Assembly: GCF_003590645.1 (NCBI RefSeq)
Contig: NZ_CP031834.1
Coordinates: 558,001-622,000 of the forward strand
Direction of reading: 5' to 3'
DNA: 64,000 nucleotides
Source: Mesorhizobium sp. DCY119
GTDB lineage: Bacteria; Pseudomonadota; Alphaproteobacteria; Rhizobiales; Rhizobiaceae
Under the pieces are notes generated by a model, which was not told the DNA's origin, did not search any database, and was given only the letters and a program-made list of their open reading frames with translations. Within the stretch, counting starts at the first letter, position 1, and every line of letters starts with the position of its first letter. A program made the position numbers and the translations under genes. Of this stretch, positions 35,391 to 44,365 are shown piece by piece.

Positions 35391-36484
35391 GATGATGCCT
35401 CGCCGGCAAGGCTTCGGGGAATGAGGGCGAAAAAATCGGCATTGTTTCGCACCACACCCGCGATCTCGCCGGCCTCAAAACCGGAGCCGGCGAAGAGGTC
35501 GCCCCGCGCAGTCCCCACGATGGCCGAACCGGTATCCTGCGCGATCATCAGGCGGCGAAAGGGTTTTTTCTCGAAGGCCGTCAGCATTGGCGCGTGGATG
35601 AAGAACGGCGTGCCGAATGTGTGGAGCAGCCGGTCGATGGCCATGGAACGACCCGGCGTCAGCGGCACTTTTGCCGCGGCGATCGGACCAAGCTCTGGTT
35701 CGTCGACAGGCGCATCGCGGAAGAAGATATAGGACCGGTTCTGCCAGAGGATTTCGCTGACCCGGTGCGGGTTGGCGGCCAGCCATGCCCGGATCGACTG
35801 CATGGTGACCTGTTCGAGCAGGATTTCACCGAGATCGGCCAGTTTTTTCCCCGGGCCCGAAAATCTCTGGCCGGATTTTGCCGCATAGGTGACGCGGCGC
35901 AGCGATCCGTCCGTCATCTTGAGCCGGGCGGCTCCCTGGACATGAATGAAGAACGCATCGACCGGGTCGGCAACCCAAGCGATTTCCAGCCCGCGCCCAG
36001 CCAGAGCGCCCTGTTCGATTGCCGCGCGATCGAAATATTCAACAGGGCCCGTTGGCGTCTCAAGCCCGAAGGCGAGATATGGATCCATGCCCGCAGGGCG
36101 GTTTTCGTCATCGATATCGACCAGATCGTCGGGCCGCGCCAAGAGCGGAACCCTGAATTTTTCGCTTCGGCTGGCAGATGCTTCCACTTCGGGCTCATAG
36201 AAGCCCGTGACGAAACCGGCTTCCGCGTCATCCGGCACGATCAGGGCCGGAACGAAATGACGCTCGAAAAAAGCCCTGGCATCGCCAGTGCTTTCGGCTC
36301 GGGCTGCGGCATAAGCTTCTTCGAAGGCCGAAAAATCGATGCCCAGCGAGCCCGTTCGATAGGGTTTGTTCAGGACGTGGAAGGCTGAGCGGCGAAAGGC
36401 GGCATAGGCGTCCGCCTGGGTATCATCTGCCCAGCCGGGCAGGTCGTCGAAGGAGACGATGCGGAAAACAGGCGACAAAGGCAC
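35387..36484 (-). CDS. mltA: Membrane-bound lytic murein transglycosylase A, no signal peptide seen
   Basis: MltA-family enzyme of 365 residues that cleaves the glycan strand of peptidoglycan with 1,6-anhydro ring formation. The domain order is MltA followed by the 3D domain. The catalytic aspartate is in ARGDLFAGSG near 328 and the substrate motif QDTGSAIVG precedes it. The GTG at 36484 has GGGAG upstream and lies 22 bases after the Tim44-like gene. The frame starts straight into the domain (SFDDLPGWADD) with no visible signal peptide or lipobox, so the route to the periplasm is unclear. Confidence 0.92.
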   Translation of the reverse strand: MPLSPVFRIVSFDDLPGWADDTQADAYAAFRRSAFHVLNKPYRTGSLGIDFSAFEEAYAAARAESTGDARAFFERHFVPALIVPDDAEAGFVTGFYEPEVEASASRSEKFRVPLLARPDDLVDIDDENRPAGMDPYLAFGLETPTGPVEYFDRAAIEQGALAGRGLEIAWVADPVDAFFIHVQGAARLKMTDGSLRRVTYAAKSGQRFSGPGKKLADLGEILLEQVTMQSIRAWLAANPHRVSEILWQNRSYIFFRDAPVDEPELGPIAAAKVPLTPGRSMAIDRLLHTFGTPFFIHAPMLTAFEKKPFRRLMIAQDTGSAIVGTARGDLFAGSGFEAGEIAGVVRNNADFFALIPRSLAGEASS

Positions 36485-36506
36485 CGGCCCGGCTCCCGCA
36501 AAAGGC

Positions 36507-37214
36507 TCAGTCTTCTTCTTCGGTGGCGACGAGCTTCCAGTTCGGGTCGCGCGAGCGGGTGTCGCGGGCGAAGGTCCAGACGTCCTTGACCTCGGCCACC
36601 GTCTCGGGATCGCCGTCGATCACCTCGCCGGCCTTGTCGCGCGTGGCTGAAATCAGCTCGCTGACGATGCGGAGCGTGATATGCGCCTCGCCATTCTTCA
36701 TCTCGGCCGAGACGATATCGGCCTTATCGATACCAACGAAGGAGGACTGGATCTTTTCCGAGCGCCCTTCGCGATCGGAAATCGCCGCGACAAAACCGTC
36801 ATAGACTTCGCGCGAAAGCAGGTTTTTCAACGTCTTGCGGTCGCCGTCGGCATAGGCCATCACGATCATCTCATAGGCCATCTTGGCGCCGTCGACGAAG
36901 GTTTTAGGCTCGAAGGTCTGATCGCCGTCCTTGATCGCGCGCAAGCCCTTGTTCAGCTCCGTGCCGGGCTTGGCGAAGGCGTCGATTGCCACATAGGCTT
37001 CGTCATTATCTGCGGAAACGCGCTTGCGCGGCAGGGAAACGACATTTTCCGGCTTGGCCGAGGCGTCCTTGTCGCTGCGGGTCCGCCCAGCGGTATAGGG
37101 ATCGAAGGGCGGACGCTCGTTGCCGGTGCGGCGGCCGAGCACATTGCGCAGCTGGAAGAAGATCACGACAGCCGCAATCAGAAAAAATATCGTGCCGAAA
37201 TCGAAGAATTCCAT
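36507..37214 (-). CDS. Tim44-like domain inner-membrane protein (TimA)
   Basis: Protein of 235 residues with one N-terminal membrane span (FGTIFFLIAAVVIFFQL, about 5-22). A charged linker and a Tim44-like domain (about 85-235) follow. Alphaproteobacterial TimA is related to mitochondrial Tim44 and serves as a membrane-bound adaptor. The ATG at 37214 (MEFFDFGTIF) is preferred to an earlier one because it places the membrane span at the very start. It is the first gene of the operon with mltA, the Smr protein and the HTH regulator, and is divergent from fxsA. Confidence 0.88.
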   Translation of the reverse strand: MEFFDFGTIFFLIAAVVIFFQLRNVLGRRTGNERPPFDPYTAGRTRSDKDASAKPENVVSLPRKRVSADNDEAYVAIDAFAKPGTELNKGLRAIKDGDQTFEPKTFVDGAKMAYEMIVMAYADGDRKTLKNLLSREVYDGFVAAISDREGRSEKIQSSFVGIDKADIVSAEMKNGEAHITLRIVSELISATRDKAGEVIDGDPETVAEVKDVWTFARDTRSRDPNWKLVATEEED

Positions 37215-37350
37215 GTCTTTCGCCACTAGTCCTTTGTCTTCGGCCGGCAACACCGCCGTTTCGCCGCATTCCGCGCTTCAATCCATGCATATAGAACGCA
37301 TGCCGTCATCATTCAAATCAAAGGCATGCATACCTATCTATCGTATAATG

Positions 37351-37372
37351 TGCCAGCATCGGGTGCTGGGCA
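37351..37372. other. Small hairpin upstream of fxsA
   Basis: TGCCAGCA and TGCTGGGCA pair around TCGGG and are followed by TTTTG. A perfect TATAAT hexamer (37344-37349) lies just before it on the plus strand, so the fxsA transcript may start about here; no good -35 is seen. This is a weak call. Confidence 0.25.
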
Positions 37373-37402
37373 TTTTGATGCAACCTTAATATTGGCGGGC
37401 AC

Positions 37403-37891
37403 GTGCGGGTTTCCCTCATTCCTTTGTTTCTTCTTCTGCTTCCCCTGATCGAAATCGCCGGTTTCGTGGTCGTCGGGCGCCAGATCGGCGTTTTGCCTAC
37501 TCTGGGGCTTACCATCGCCACCGGAATCGCCGGCGGCATGCTGATGCGCTACCAGGGATTCAGCGTTCTGGCCGGCATTCGCGCCGAAATCGAGGCTGGG
37601 CGCGACCCCAGCCGCAACCTCGCCCATGGCGTGATGATCCTGCTTGCCGGCGTTCTGCTGCTCATTCCGGGCTTCGTGACGGATATCGTCGGCATATTGC
37701 TTTTCATTCCACCGATCCGCGACCTCGGCTGGCGCTTTATCAAGCGGCGGGTCAATTTTTCGGCGGATTTCGGCCGGATGGGCGGCTTCCCGCGGGACGG
37801 CAGGCGCGAAAAGACCATCGATCTCGACGAAGACGACTACACCAAAGGCCCCGACCCGCGGTCGCCCTGGCGGCAGATCGGCGACGAGTGA
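37403..37891 (+). CDS. fxsA: FxsA-family inner-membrane protein
   Basis: Protein of 162 residues. It has hydrophobic segments at about 5-20, 25-48 and 78-100 (LAHGVMILLAGVLLLIPGFVTDIVGILLF), then a charged cytoplasmic tail. The central signature LIPGFVTDIVGILL is typical of FxsA. In E. coli overproduction relieves phage T7 exclusion by the F plasmid, but the normal role is unknown. A GTG at 37403 is used as start because the first membrane segment follows directly. It is divergent from the Tim44-like gene and precedes secB by 114 bases. Confidence 0.88.
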   Translation: MRVSLIPLFLLLLPLIEIAGFVVVGRQIGVLPTLGLTIATGIAGGMLMRYQGFSVLAGIRAEIEAGRDPSRNLAHGVMILLAGVLLLIPGFVTDIVGILLFIPPIRDLGWRFIKRRVNFSADFGRMGGFPRDGRREKTIDLDEDDYTKGPDPRSPWRQIGDE

Positions 37892-38005
37892 TCCGCCAAA
37901 CGGCCTGAAACCGGCAAAAACTTGTGTTGGCAAGAACACCATGCTAGCCAACGCACGATTTTAATCCGGGCCGCCGGGCGGCTGAAGCAAAGAGGATCAT
38001 GGCTC

Positions 38006-38512
38006 ATGGCCAAGAACGACAATGACGCCGCGGGCGCTGTGAGCAACGGAAACGGCAACAACGGCGTGCAGCCTTCGTTGAACGTGCTTGCCCAGTATGT
38101 GAAGGACCTTTCCTTCGAAAGCCCCGGCGCGCCGAATTCGCTGCGCGGCCGCGATAAGGCTCCCGGCATCGCCATCAATGTCAACGTCAACGCCAATCCG
38201 CTTTCGGACAAGGAATTCGACGTCAATCTGTCGCTGACGGCCAAGGCTGCCTTCGACAAGGACGTGCTGTTCAATGTCGAGCTCGTCTATGGCGGCGTCT
38301 TTAAGATCGAAGGCTTCCCGCAGGAGCACATGCTGCCGCTGCTGTTCATCGAATGCCCGCGCCTGCTGTTCCCGTTCGCTCGCCAGATCATCGCCGACGC
38401 GACGCGTAATGGCGGCTTCCCGCCGCTGATGCTCGACCCGATCGATTTCGCGCAGATGTTCCAGCAGAAGGTGGCCGAAGACCAGGCTGCGGCCAAAGTT
38501 CAGGTCAGCTGA
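38006..38512 (+). CDS. secB: Protein-export chaperone SecB
   Basis: Cytoplasmic tetrameric chaperone of 168 residues that keeps preproteins unfolded and passes them to SecA. The core begins [21 protein letters not shown] and has [19 protein letters not shown] and [13 protein letters not shown], all diagnostic. An N-terminal extension rich in Asn and Gly (SNGNGNNGV) precedes the core, as in relatives. The ATG at 38006 has AGAGG upstream. It ends before a strong terminator. The location next to dnaQ, coaE and aroE near oriC is conserved in alphaproteobacteria. Confidence 0.97.
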   Translation: MAKNDNDAAGAVSNGNGNNGVQPSLNVLAQYVKDLSFESPGAPNSLRGRDKAPGIAINVNVNANPLSDKEFDVNLSLTAKAAFDKDVLFNVELVYGGVFKIEGFPQEHMLPLLFIECPRLLFPFARQIIADATRNGGFPPLMLDPIDFAQMFQQKVAEDQAAAKVQVS

Positions 38513-38533
38513 TTTCTTCAGCGAAACCAATTG

Positions 38534-38561
38534 AAAAACCCGGCCTAGCGCCGGGTTTTTT
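38534..38561 (+). terminator. Rho-independent terminator after secB (shared with dnaQ)
   Basis: AAAAACCCGGC and GCCGGGTTTTT pair exactly around a 5-base loop, ending in TTTTTTCG. The stem has T-runs on both strands, so it can also stop dnaQ transcripts coming from the right. Confidence 0.95.
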
Positions 38562-38585
38562 CGTTTTCAGCTCTGTTTTTGTTTC

Positions 38586-39290
38586 TCAGTTCTCTTGGAA
38601 ATTTTGCCAGAGGGCTTTTTCGCCGAGATCGGCGATCAGGCGCATATGCGCGGCACGTTCGGCATCCGTCAGGCGGGGCGGTAGCGGTTCGGGACGCGGC
38701 TCGATCGAAATCTCAATCTGGATTTCGGTCGTGGCATCCGACCTTGTTTCCATGCCTGCGTCCAGGACAAGGGCCGTCTGCTTGCCGCCGATCAGCTCGA
38801 TATAGACTTCGGCCAGAAGCTGCGAATCGAGCAAGGCCCCGTGAAAAGTGCGGTGGCTGTTGTTGATACCGTAGCGGCGGCAGAGCGCGTCGAGCGAATT
38901 CGGCCCCATAGGATGCTTGCGCCGCGCCAATGCGAGCGAGTCGATGACGCGTTCCGAGCCGATCGCCGGCTGGCCGAGCCGGGCGAACTCGGCATTGATG
39001 AAGCCCATGTCGAAATTGGCGTTGTGGGCGACCAGCTTGGCGCCGTCGATGAATTCCATGAACTCTTCGGCTATTTCCGGAAAGGTCTTTTTATCCGCCA
39101 GTTGCTCATTGCTGATGCCATGGACCGCCAGCGCCTCGGCGTGAACGGCCCGCCCTTGCGGATTGATAAAGACGTGAAAGGTCTTGCCGGTCGGAAAGCG
39201 GTTGACGAGTTCGACGCCGCCGATCTCGATGACGCGGTCCTCGCGGGAATCGAGGCCCGTGGTTTCCGTATCGAAAATGATCTCGCGCAT
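38586..39290 (-). CDS. dnaQ: DNA polymerase III epsilon subunit
   Basis: Proofreading 3'-5' exonuclease of the replicative polymerase, 234 residues. The ExoI motif FDTETTG is at 6-12, ExoII HNANFDMGFINAE near 97, and ExoIII with the catalytic His and Asp in NSHRTFHGALLDSQL near 155. The C-terminal tail, expected to contact the alpha subunit, is rich in Pro and Arg. The ATG at 39290 starts the standard MREIIFDTETTGLD. It belongs to the unit maf-aroE-coaE-dnaQ, 53 bases after coaE, transcribed away from oriC. Confidence 0.97.
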   Translation of the reverse strand: MREIIFDTETTGLDSREDRVIEIGGVELVNRFPTGKTFHVFINPQGRAVHAEALAVHGISNEQLADKKTFPEIAEEFMEFIDGAKLVAHNANFDMGFINAEFARLGQPAIGSERVIDSLALARRKHPMGPNSLDALCRRYGINNSHRTFHGALLDSQLLAEVYIELIGGKQTALVLDAGMETRSDATTEIQIEISIEPRPEPLPPRLTDAERAAHMRLIADLGEKALWQNFQEN

Positions 39291-39343
39291 TCGAATCACC
39301 ACTCCTTGACCAAGCATGGCCCCGACCGAGAATCCCGGCAAGG

Positions 39344-39949
39344 TCAGGCAGCTGGCTGTCCCGGCATTTCCTTGGTCAGCGTGGCGATGATTTCTTCGAC
39401 CGACTTTTTCGCGAGCTCAAGGCCCTGGCCGGTATCGATGATGAAATCAGCGAGCCGGCGTTTTTCCGCATCCGGCACCTGTTTTGCCAGAATACTGGCG
39501 AATTTTTCCTCGGTCATGCCGGGCCGCGCAAGCACGCGCTCGCGCTGGATATCCGCCGGCGCGGTCACCACGGCCACCTTGTCGACGCGATTGCGGCCGC
39601 CGGTCTCGAATAGCAACGGAATATCGAGCACGGCAAGCGGCGCTTCAGCCGCGCGGTGCTTTGCCAGAAAGGCGTCTGCATCAGCGCGGACCAGTGGATG
39701 GATGATCGCTTCGATCTTTTTCAGGGCTTCCGCGTCGCCCAGAACCTGATGCGCGAGCAGCGTGCGGTCGACAACACCGTCCTTCGCCGTTCCGGGAAAC
39801 GCCGCCTCCACCAGGGGTGCGGCCTTCCCGGCATAAAGACGATGGACGGTTTCGTCGGAATCATGCACCGGCACGCCGGCATCGGCAAACATCTTGGCCG
39901 TCGTCGACTTGCCCATGCCGATCGACCCGGTCAACCCCAGTACGATCAT
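39344..39949 (-). CDS. coaE: Dephospho-CoA kinase
   Basis: Last enzyme of coenzyme A synthesis, 201 residues. It phosphorylates the 3'-hydroxyl of the ribose of dephospho-CoA with ATP. The P-loop [12 protein letters not shown] is at about 5-16. The conserved HPLVR near 85 and DIPLLFETG near 108 are in place. It overlaps aroE by 4 bp (ATGA). With coaA at the end of the his operon, the window codes for the first and last steps of CoA synthesis. Confidence 0.97.
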   Translation of the reverse strand: MIVLGLTGSIGMGKSTTAKMFADAGVPVHDSDETVHRLYAGKAAPLVEAAFPGTAKDGVVDRTLLAHQVLGDAEALKKIEAIIHPLVRADADAFLAKHRAAEAPLAVLDIPLLFETGGRNRVDKVAVVTAPADIQRERVLARPGMTEEKFASILAKQVPDAEKRRLADFIIDTGQGLELAKKSVEEIIATLTKEMPGQPAA

Positions 39950-40785
39950 TTGGCACCCAGATCCGAAACGATGAGGCTGCGCAGTTCCGGCGTAACCTCC
40001 GGCCTGACGCCGAACCAGCGCTCGAAGCCCGGAACCGCCTGATGCAGCAACATGCCGAGGCCGTCGACGGTCTTCAGTCCCCGCATTCGCGCCGCAGCAA
40101 GCAGCGGTGTCTCCAGCGGTACATAGACAATGTCTGTAACGATGGCATGGTCGGGCAGATGTGACGGGTCGGCCGGGATCTCGGCGTTTCCATGCATGCC
40201 AAGCGCCGTTGTGTTGACCAACAGGCCGGCGTCGGAGAGCAGTTCCGAAACGGCATCGGAGGGATGGGCCGAAACACCTTCGCCAAAGCGATCAGCCAGT
40301 TCAGCTGCGCGCGCGACAGTCCGGTTGACGATGCGGATATCGGTAAACCCGCGCTGTTTCAGCGCGAAAATGACGGCGCGGGACGCGCCGCCGGCACCCA
40401 GCACGACGGCGGCTCCGGCTTTCGTCCAGCCCGGCGCATATTCATCGAGATTGGCGGCAAAGCCGTGTGCATCGGTGTTGGTGGCGCAGAGCTGGCCATC
40501 CTCGAACCACAAGGTGTTGACCGCGCCGATTTCCTCGGCGGCGGCGTCACGACGATCAGCGAAGCGGTAGGCTGCTTCCTTGTGCGGTATCGTGATATTG
40601 CCGCCGGCCAGCCCGTTTTCGGCCAATCCGCCGAGAAAAGCTTCGAAATTCTCCGGCGCCATATCGATGGCATCGTAGAAGCCGGCGATGCCATGCTTTT
40701 TCAGCCAAAAACCATGGATTTTCGGCGAACGCGAATGGGCGATCGGGTGACCGCACACGAACGCCTTAACGGCACGATCAGCCAT
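39946..40785 (-). CDS. aroE: Shikimate dehydrogenase
   Basis: NADPH-dependent enzyme of 279 residues reducing 3-dehydroshikimate to shikimate in the aromatic amino acid pathway. The substrate site has [16 protein letters not shown] near 11, and the catalytic Lys and Asp are in [13 protein letters not shown] and [10 protein letters not shown]. The NADP fold is [16 protein letters not shown]. The ATG at 40785 has CGGAGC upstream and lies within the end of the maf-like gene (8-bp overlap). Confidence 0.97.
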   Translation of the reverse strand: MADRAVKAFVCGHPIAHSRSPKIHGFWLKKHGIAGFYDAIDMAPENFEAFLGGLAENGLAGGNITIPHKEAAYRFADRRDAAAEEIGAVNTLWFEDGQLCATNTDAHGFAANLDEYAPGWTKAGAAVVLGAGGASRAVIFALKQRGFTDIRIVNRTVARAAELADRFGEGVSAHPSDAVSELLSDAGLLVNTTALGMHGNAEIPADPSHLPDHAIVTDIVYVPLETPLLAAARMRGLKTVDGLGMLLHQAVPGFERWFGVRPEVTPELRSLIVSDLGAK

Positions 40786-41377
40786 CGATCGCTCCGAGAT
40801 CGCGCAGCTTCGCCAGAAGCGGCAGCAGCGGCAGGCCGACAATGGTAAAATAGTCGCCGTCGATCTTTTCGAAGAGCTGGATGCCCTCACCTTCGATCTG
40901 ATAGGCGCCGACGCTTGCCAGCGCCTTGTCGCCGACTCTCGCCAGGTGGCGGCCGATAAAGGCGGGATCGAGCTTGCGCATGGTCAGCCGCGCGACGCTG
41001 ACGTCACGCCATAGCGTTTCGCCGTCCCGCACCAGAACGACGGCGCTGTTGAGCTGATGCGTCTTGCCGGAGAGATCGAGCAGATGCCGGCGTGCGTCTT
41101 CCTTGTCGCGGGGTTTATGGAAAACGCGGTCGCCCAGCGAAAGCGTCTGGTCGCAGCCGATCACGAGAGCCCCGGGATGGCTTTCGCTGACATTGATTGC
41201 CTTGGCCTCGGCCAGGATCGACGCGACATCTTCCGGCGTAGCGCCTGTGCCCTCGAGCGGCGCTTCGAGTGCCCTCTCATCCACATCGGCCGGGATTGCG
41301 GTGAATTCGATGCCGGCATTGGCCAGAAGCGCCTTCCGGAACGGGCTTGCCGAAGCCAGTATGATTTTCGCTGCCAT
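40778..41377 (-). CDS. Maf-like nucleoside triphosphate pyrophosphatase, YceF type
   Basis: Enzyme of 199 residues that hydrolyses non-canonical or modified nucleoside triphosphates. It begins [19 protein letters not shown]. The aromatic residue after SP (SPFRK instead of the SPRR of dTTP/UTP-specific Maf) resembles YceF, whose substrate is 7-methyl-GTP, so that activity is the better guess. The catalytic acidic stretch VIGCDQTL is present. The ATG at 41377 starts right at the fold. It lies between the PEP-synthase regulator (34-base gap) and aroE. Confidence 0.9.
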   Translation of the reverse strand: MAAKIILASASPFRKALLANAGIEFTAIPADVDERALEAPLEGTGATPEDVASILAEAKAINVSESHPGALVIGCDQTLSLGDRVFHKPRDKEDARRHLLDLSGKTHQLNSAVVLVRDGETLWRDVSVARLTMRKLDPAFIGRHLARVGDKALASVGAYQIEGEGIQLFEKIDGDYFTIVGLPLLPLLAKLRDLGAIDG

Positions 41378-41411
41378 GCAAACCTCGGTCGAAGTGACGG
41401 TCGCGCTTCGA

Positions 41412-42233
41412 CTAGCGCGTCTTGCCGCGCAGGGCAACGATTGCGGCTGCCGTTTCCTCGATGGAACGACGGCTGACATCGATCATCGGCCAGTTGTGCC
41501 GCGTGCAGATCTGCCGCGCATAGGCAAGTTCCTCGGCAATCGACGCCCTGTCGACATAGCCTTGTGAATCATAACCGGTGGTCGTTCCCAGCACCCGGTT
41601 CTGACGGACCTGCGAGACACGCTCGGCGGTGGCGACCAGGCCAACGATGAGGGGTTTCCTGGCGTCAGCCAAGCTCTCCGGCAGCGGCACGCCGAGAACG
41701 ATCGGGATGTTGGCGGTCTTGATGCCGCGATTGGCCAGATAGATGCTGGTCGGCGTCTTTGAGGTTCGCGATATGCCGATGAGAACGACATCAGCCTCGT
41801 CGACATCGCCGGGCAACTGGCCGTCGTCATGCTCCATGGTGAAGTTCAGCGCATCGATGCGCCGGAAATATTCAGCATCCAGCACATGTTGCGCACCGAC
41901 CCGGCGCCCGGCCGGCGTACCGAGATAGGACTGGAAGACCGCAAGCACCGGCTCCAGCACGGAAACGCAAGGCAAGCCCATTTCGGCGCAGCGCGCATCG
42001 ATCTGGCCGGCAAGGTTCTGGTCGACAAGCGTATAGAGAACGATGCCGGGCTCTTCCTCGATATCCTCGAACACCTTCATCAGCTGCTTGTCGGTGCGGA
42101 TGAGCGGATAGATGTGCTCGATCGCCCTTGCATCCTTGTATTGCGCGGATGCCGCCCGCCCGGCGGCCAGCAGCGTCTCGCCGGTAGCGTCCGAAATAAG
42201 GTGAAGATGGAAGAAGCTCTGGGGTTTGTTCAC
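41412..42233 (-). CDS. Pyruvate, water dikinase/PPDK regulatory protein
   Basis: Bifunctional serine/threonine kinase and phosphorylase of the DUF299 family, 273 residues. It inactivates and reactivates PEP synthase or pyruvate phosphate dikinase by ADP-dependent phosphorylation. The P-loop [11 protein letters not shown] is near 152-162, and [13 protein letters not shown] at the start is a signature. The GTG at 42233 is the first possible start; I see no strong ribosome site. The gene is next to oriC on its left side and is transcribed away from it, as in relatives. The control of PEP formation links loosely to pckA and the PTS relay. Confidence 0.94.
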   Translation of the reverse strand: MNKPQSFFHLHLISDATGETLLAAGRAASAQYKDARAIEHIYPLIRTDKQLMKVFEDIEEEPGIVLYTLVDQNLAGQIDARCAEMGLPCVSVLEPVLAVFQSYLGTPAGRRVGAQHVLDAEYFRRIDALNFTMEHDDGQLPGDVDEADVVLIGISRTSKTPTSIYLANRGIKTANIPIVLGVPLPESLADARKPLIVGLVATAERVSQVRQNRVLGTTTGYDSQGYVDRASIAEELAYARQICTRHNWPMIDVSRRSIEETAAAIVALRGKTR

Positions 42234-42630
42234 AAGGCGCGCCCGGTTCTGTGGTCAAATGTGGATAAGCAGGACATTTGCCCCTCTCGGCCAGAGCGGA
42301 CTGTATCAGAAGCCAGCTTGTCCACAATTCGCCCTGCTGTCCGTTTCGTTTCCGCGGCAAGGAGGGTTATGGGGATAAGTCGAACAAGCCTTCGACAACT
42401 GTCATCGGCCTGAAATTTTCAACCTATCAAGGCTTTGTAATTCCTGGCTGAAATCTGCTCGTCCCCAGAGTTTTCCAATTCACATCGAAATCGGCGCGAC
42501 AATATGCTTTCTGGTTACAAAGGCTCGTTCGGGGATAAGTCGCAATTCCCGATTCCAACAGAGTCTAAGAATCAGAAGACTCTTTTCATAGAATTTATAT
42601 TTATAGAAAGAGCTGGGAGGATAACGCTCA
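42234..42630. other. Chromosomal replication origin region (oriC)
   Basis: Gene-free stretch of 397 bases upstream of hemE, the known place of oriC in Caulobacter, Sinorhizobium and other alphaproteobacteria. DnaA-box-like 9-mers: TGTGGATAA at 42260-42268 (perfect consensus, reverse of TTATCCACA), TTGTCCACA at 42318-42326 (one mismatch), and TGGGGATAA at 42370-42378 and CGGGGATAA at 42530-42538 (weaker). Four GANTC sites cluster at 42551-42582, followed by an AT-rich tract (42581-42609), a candidate unwinding element. The nearest five genes to the left run minus and those to the right run plus, the polarity expected of diverging forks. Confidence 0.85.
42551..42582. promoter_or_regulatory. 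Cluster of four GANTC (CcrM) methylation sites in oriC
   Basis: GATTC (42551), GAGTC (42561), GAATC (42569) and GACTC (42578) lie within 32 bases, where a random sequence would have one per 256. All four GANTC variants occur once. AGAGTC and GACTCT also form inverted arms. CcrM methylates GANTC late in the alphaproteobacterial cell cycle, so the state of these sites reports passage of the fork. Confidence 0.8.
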
Positions 42631-43665
42631 ATGCACGCGCAACGCGTCATGCTGGACGTCCTGAAAGGCGAGACAGCTTCTCCGCCTCCGCTCTGGATGA
42701 TGCGGCAGGCTGGCCGATACCTTCCCGAATACAGGGAGCTCAGGAAGAAGGCCGGAAGCTTCCTCGACCTCTGCTACAATCCGGACTTCGCAGTGGAGGT
42801 GACGCTCCAGCCGATCCGCCGCTTTGGCTTCGATGCTTCGATCCTGTTCTCCGACATCCTCGTCGTGCCTCATGCGCTTGGCCGCGATCTTCGCTTCGAG
42901 GAAGGGCGAGGTCCGCTGATGACGCCGATCTCGGCACCGGAAATTGCTGCTCTTGACGGATCGAATTTCCATCACCATCTGAAGCCGGTCTACGAGACGG
43001 TAAAGCGCCTTCGCACTGAGCTCCCCGAACAAACCACATTGATCGGCTTTTGCGGCGCACCGTGGACGCTTGCGACCTACATGATCGCCGGCCATGGAAC
43101 GCCCGATCAGGCACCGGCCCGGCTTTTTGCCTTTCGTGAGCCTGAGGCAATGGCGCAGTTGCTTTCGATGCTCTCGGACTATTCGGCCAAATATCTCATC
43201 AAACAGATCGAAGCCGGCGTGGACGTCGTCCAGATATTCGACAGTTGGTCCGGCGTGCTCGATGAGGCCTGTTTCGAGGCGTTCTGCGTCCGCCCGGTGG
43301 CGGAAATCGTGCGGCAGGTTCGCGCCGTCTATCCCGATGTTCCGATCATCGGGTTCCCGAAAGGTGCCGGCCACCGCTATTCCACCTATCGCGAGAAGAC
43401 GGGCGTTACCGGTCTCGGACTGGATTGGACGGTGCCTTTGTCCCAGGCGCAGGCCCTACAGGCCGGCGGGGCCGTGCAGGGCAACCTTGATCCATTGCGG
43501 CTTGTAGCCGGCGGACGGGCCCTCTCTGAGGGCGTGGACGCTATCCTGAAGGCATTGGGCGCCGGGCCGCTGATCTTCAACCTCGGCCATGGTATTACGC
43601 CGGAAACGCCTATCGAACATGTCGAGGCGATGATCCGGCAAGTCAGGAGCTTTTCAGGGCAATGA
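42631..43665 (+). CDS. hemE: Uroporphyrinogen decarboxylase
   Basis: Haem-pathway enzyme of 344 residues that removes four carboxyl groups from uroporphyrinogen III to give coproporphyrinogen III. The substrate pocket motif [15 protein letters not shown] is near 24-38, and [12 protein letters not shown] with the catalytic Asp region near 76. [14 protein letters not shown] and the C-terminal [12 protein letters not shown] are diagnostic. GGGAGG lies upstream of the ATG. It is the first gene right of oriC and overlaps hemJ by 4 bp. Confidence 0.98.
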   Translation: MHAQRVMLDVLKGETASPPPLWMMRQAGRYLPEYRELRKKAGSFLDLCYNPDFAVEVTLQPIRRFGFDASILFSDILVVPHALGRDLRFEEGRGPLMTPISAPEIAALDGSNFHHHLKPVYETVKRLRTELPEQTTLIGFCGAPWTLATYMIAGHGTPDQAPARLFAFREPEAMAQLLSMLSDYSAKYLIKQIEAGVDVVQIFDSWSGVLDEACFEAFCVRPVAEIVRQVRAVYPDVPIIGFPKGAGHRYSTYREKTGVTGLGLDWTVPLSQAQALQAGGAVQGNLDPLRLVAGGRALSEGVDAILKALGAGPLIFNLGHGITPETPIEHVEAMIRQVRSFSGQ

Positions 43666-44204
43666 GTGCTGAAAGCGCAAAAGTTTCGCCAAACGGCGGA
43701 CAGGCGATGAAGCGGGCGGCGATCGCGATCGGCATTTTCGTCGTTCTGACGGGATTGCTGTTCTATTTCGACCCGGAAAATCTCTATCTCTGGGCCAAGG
43801 CCGTGCATGTCATCGCCGTCATCTCGTGGATGGCGGGCATGCTCTATCTGCCGCGGCTGTTCGTCTATCACGTCGATGCCGAGCCGGGTTCTGTTCAGTC
43901 GGAAACTTTCAAGGTGATGGAGCGGCGTCTGCTGCGCGCGATCATCAATCCGGCGATGATCATCACTTGGGTGTTCGGCCTGTGGCTTGCCTGGAAAGGC
44001 TTTGGCTTCTCGGGTGGCTGGCTGCATGCGAAGATTGCGGCGGTCGTTGCGCTATCCGGCGTGCATGGTTATCTCGCTGGCGCGGTTCGCCGTTTTGCCG
44101 AAGACCGAAACACCAAACCGGCACGTCATTGGCGGATGATCAACGAGATTCCGACAGTTTTGATGATCATCATCGTCATTCTCGTCATCGTGAAGCCATT
44201 CTGA
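43662..44204 (+). CDS. hemJ: Protoporphyrinogen oxidase HemJ
   Basis: Membrane protein of 180 residues that oxidises protoporphyrinogen IX to protoporphyrin IX in bacteria without HemG or HemY. There are about five membrane spans (near 17-35, 45-65, 92-115, 122-140 and 160-179). The conserved histidine is in [21 protein letters not shown], and the haem-binding stretch near the C-terminus is [13 protein letters not shown]. It is coupled to hemE by ATGA, so two haem-pathway steps share one transcript. Confidence 0.95.
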   Translation: MSAESAKVSPNGGQAMKRAAIAIGIFVVLTGLLFYFDPENLYLWAKAVHVIAVISWMAGMLYLPRLFVYHVDAEPGSVQSETFKVMERRLLRAIINPAMIITWVFGLWLAWKGFGFSGGWLHAKIAAVVALSGVHGYLAGAVRRFAEDRNTKPARHWRMINEIPTVLMIIIVILVIVKPF

Positions 44205-44365
44205 CCGCTTCGATCCCGTAAAATGGCACCTTGCTCTTTGCCGGGTAGCCGGATAAAAGACAGATCTTCCTTCCCGCCACGCGCCGTCCCCACTTTCACC
44301 TTGACCGCGCTCGGCGCTCATCGCATTCGCCGATATTTTTCCCTTATCTCATTCAGAGTCCGTCT

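Noticed and set aside
34852-35478. N-terminal extension of the HTH regulator to about 331 residues
   Set aside because: The extension runs through the Smr gene in another frame and is Arg/Pro-rich; the ATG at 34851 with a 4-bp overlap is the sound start.
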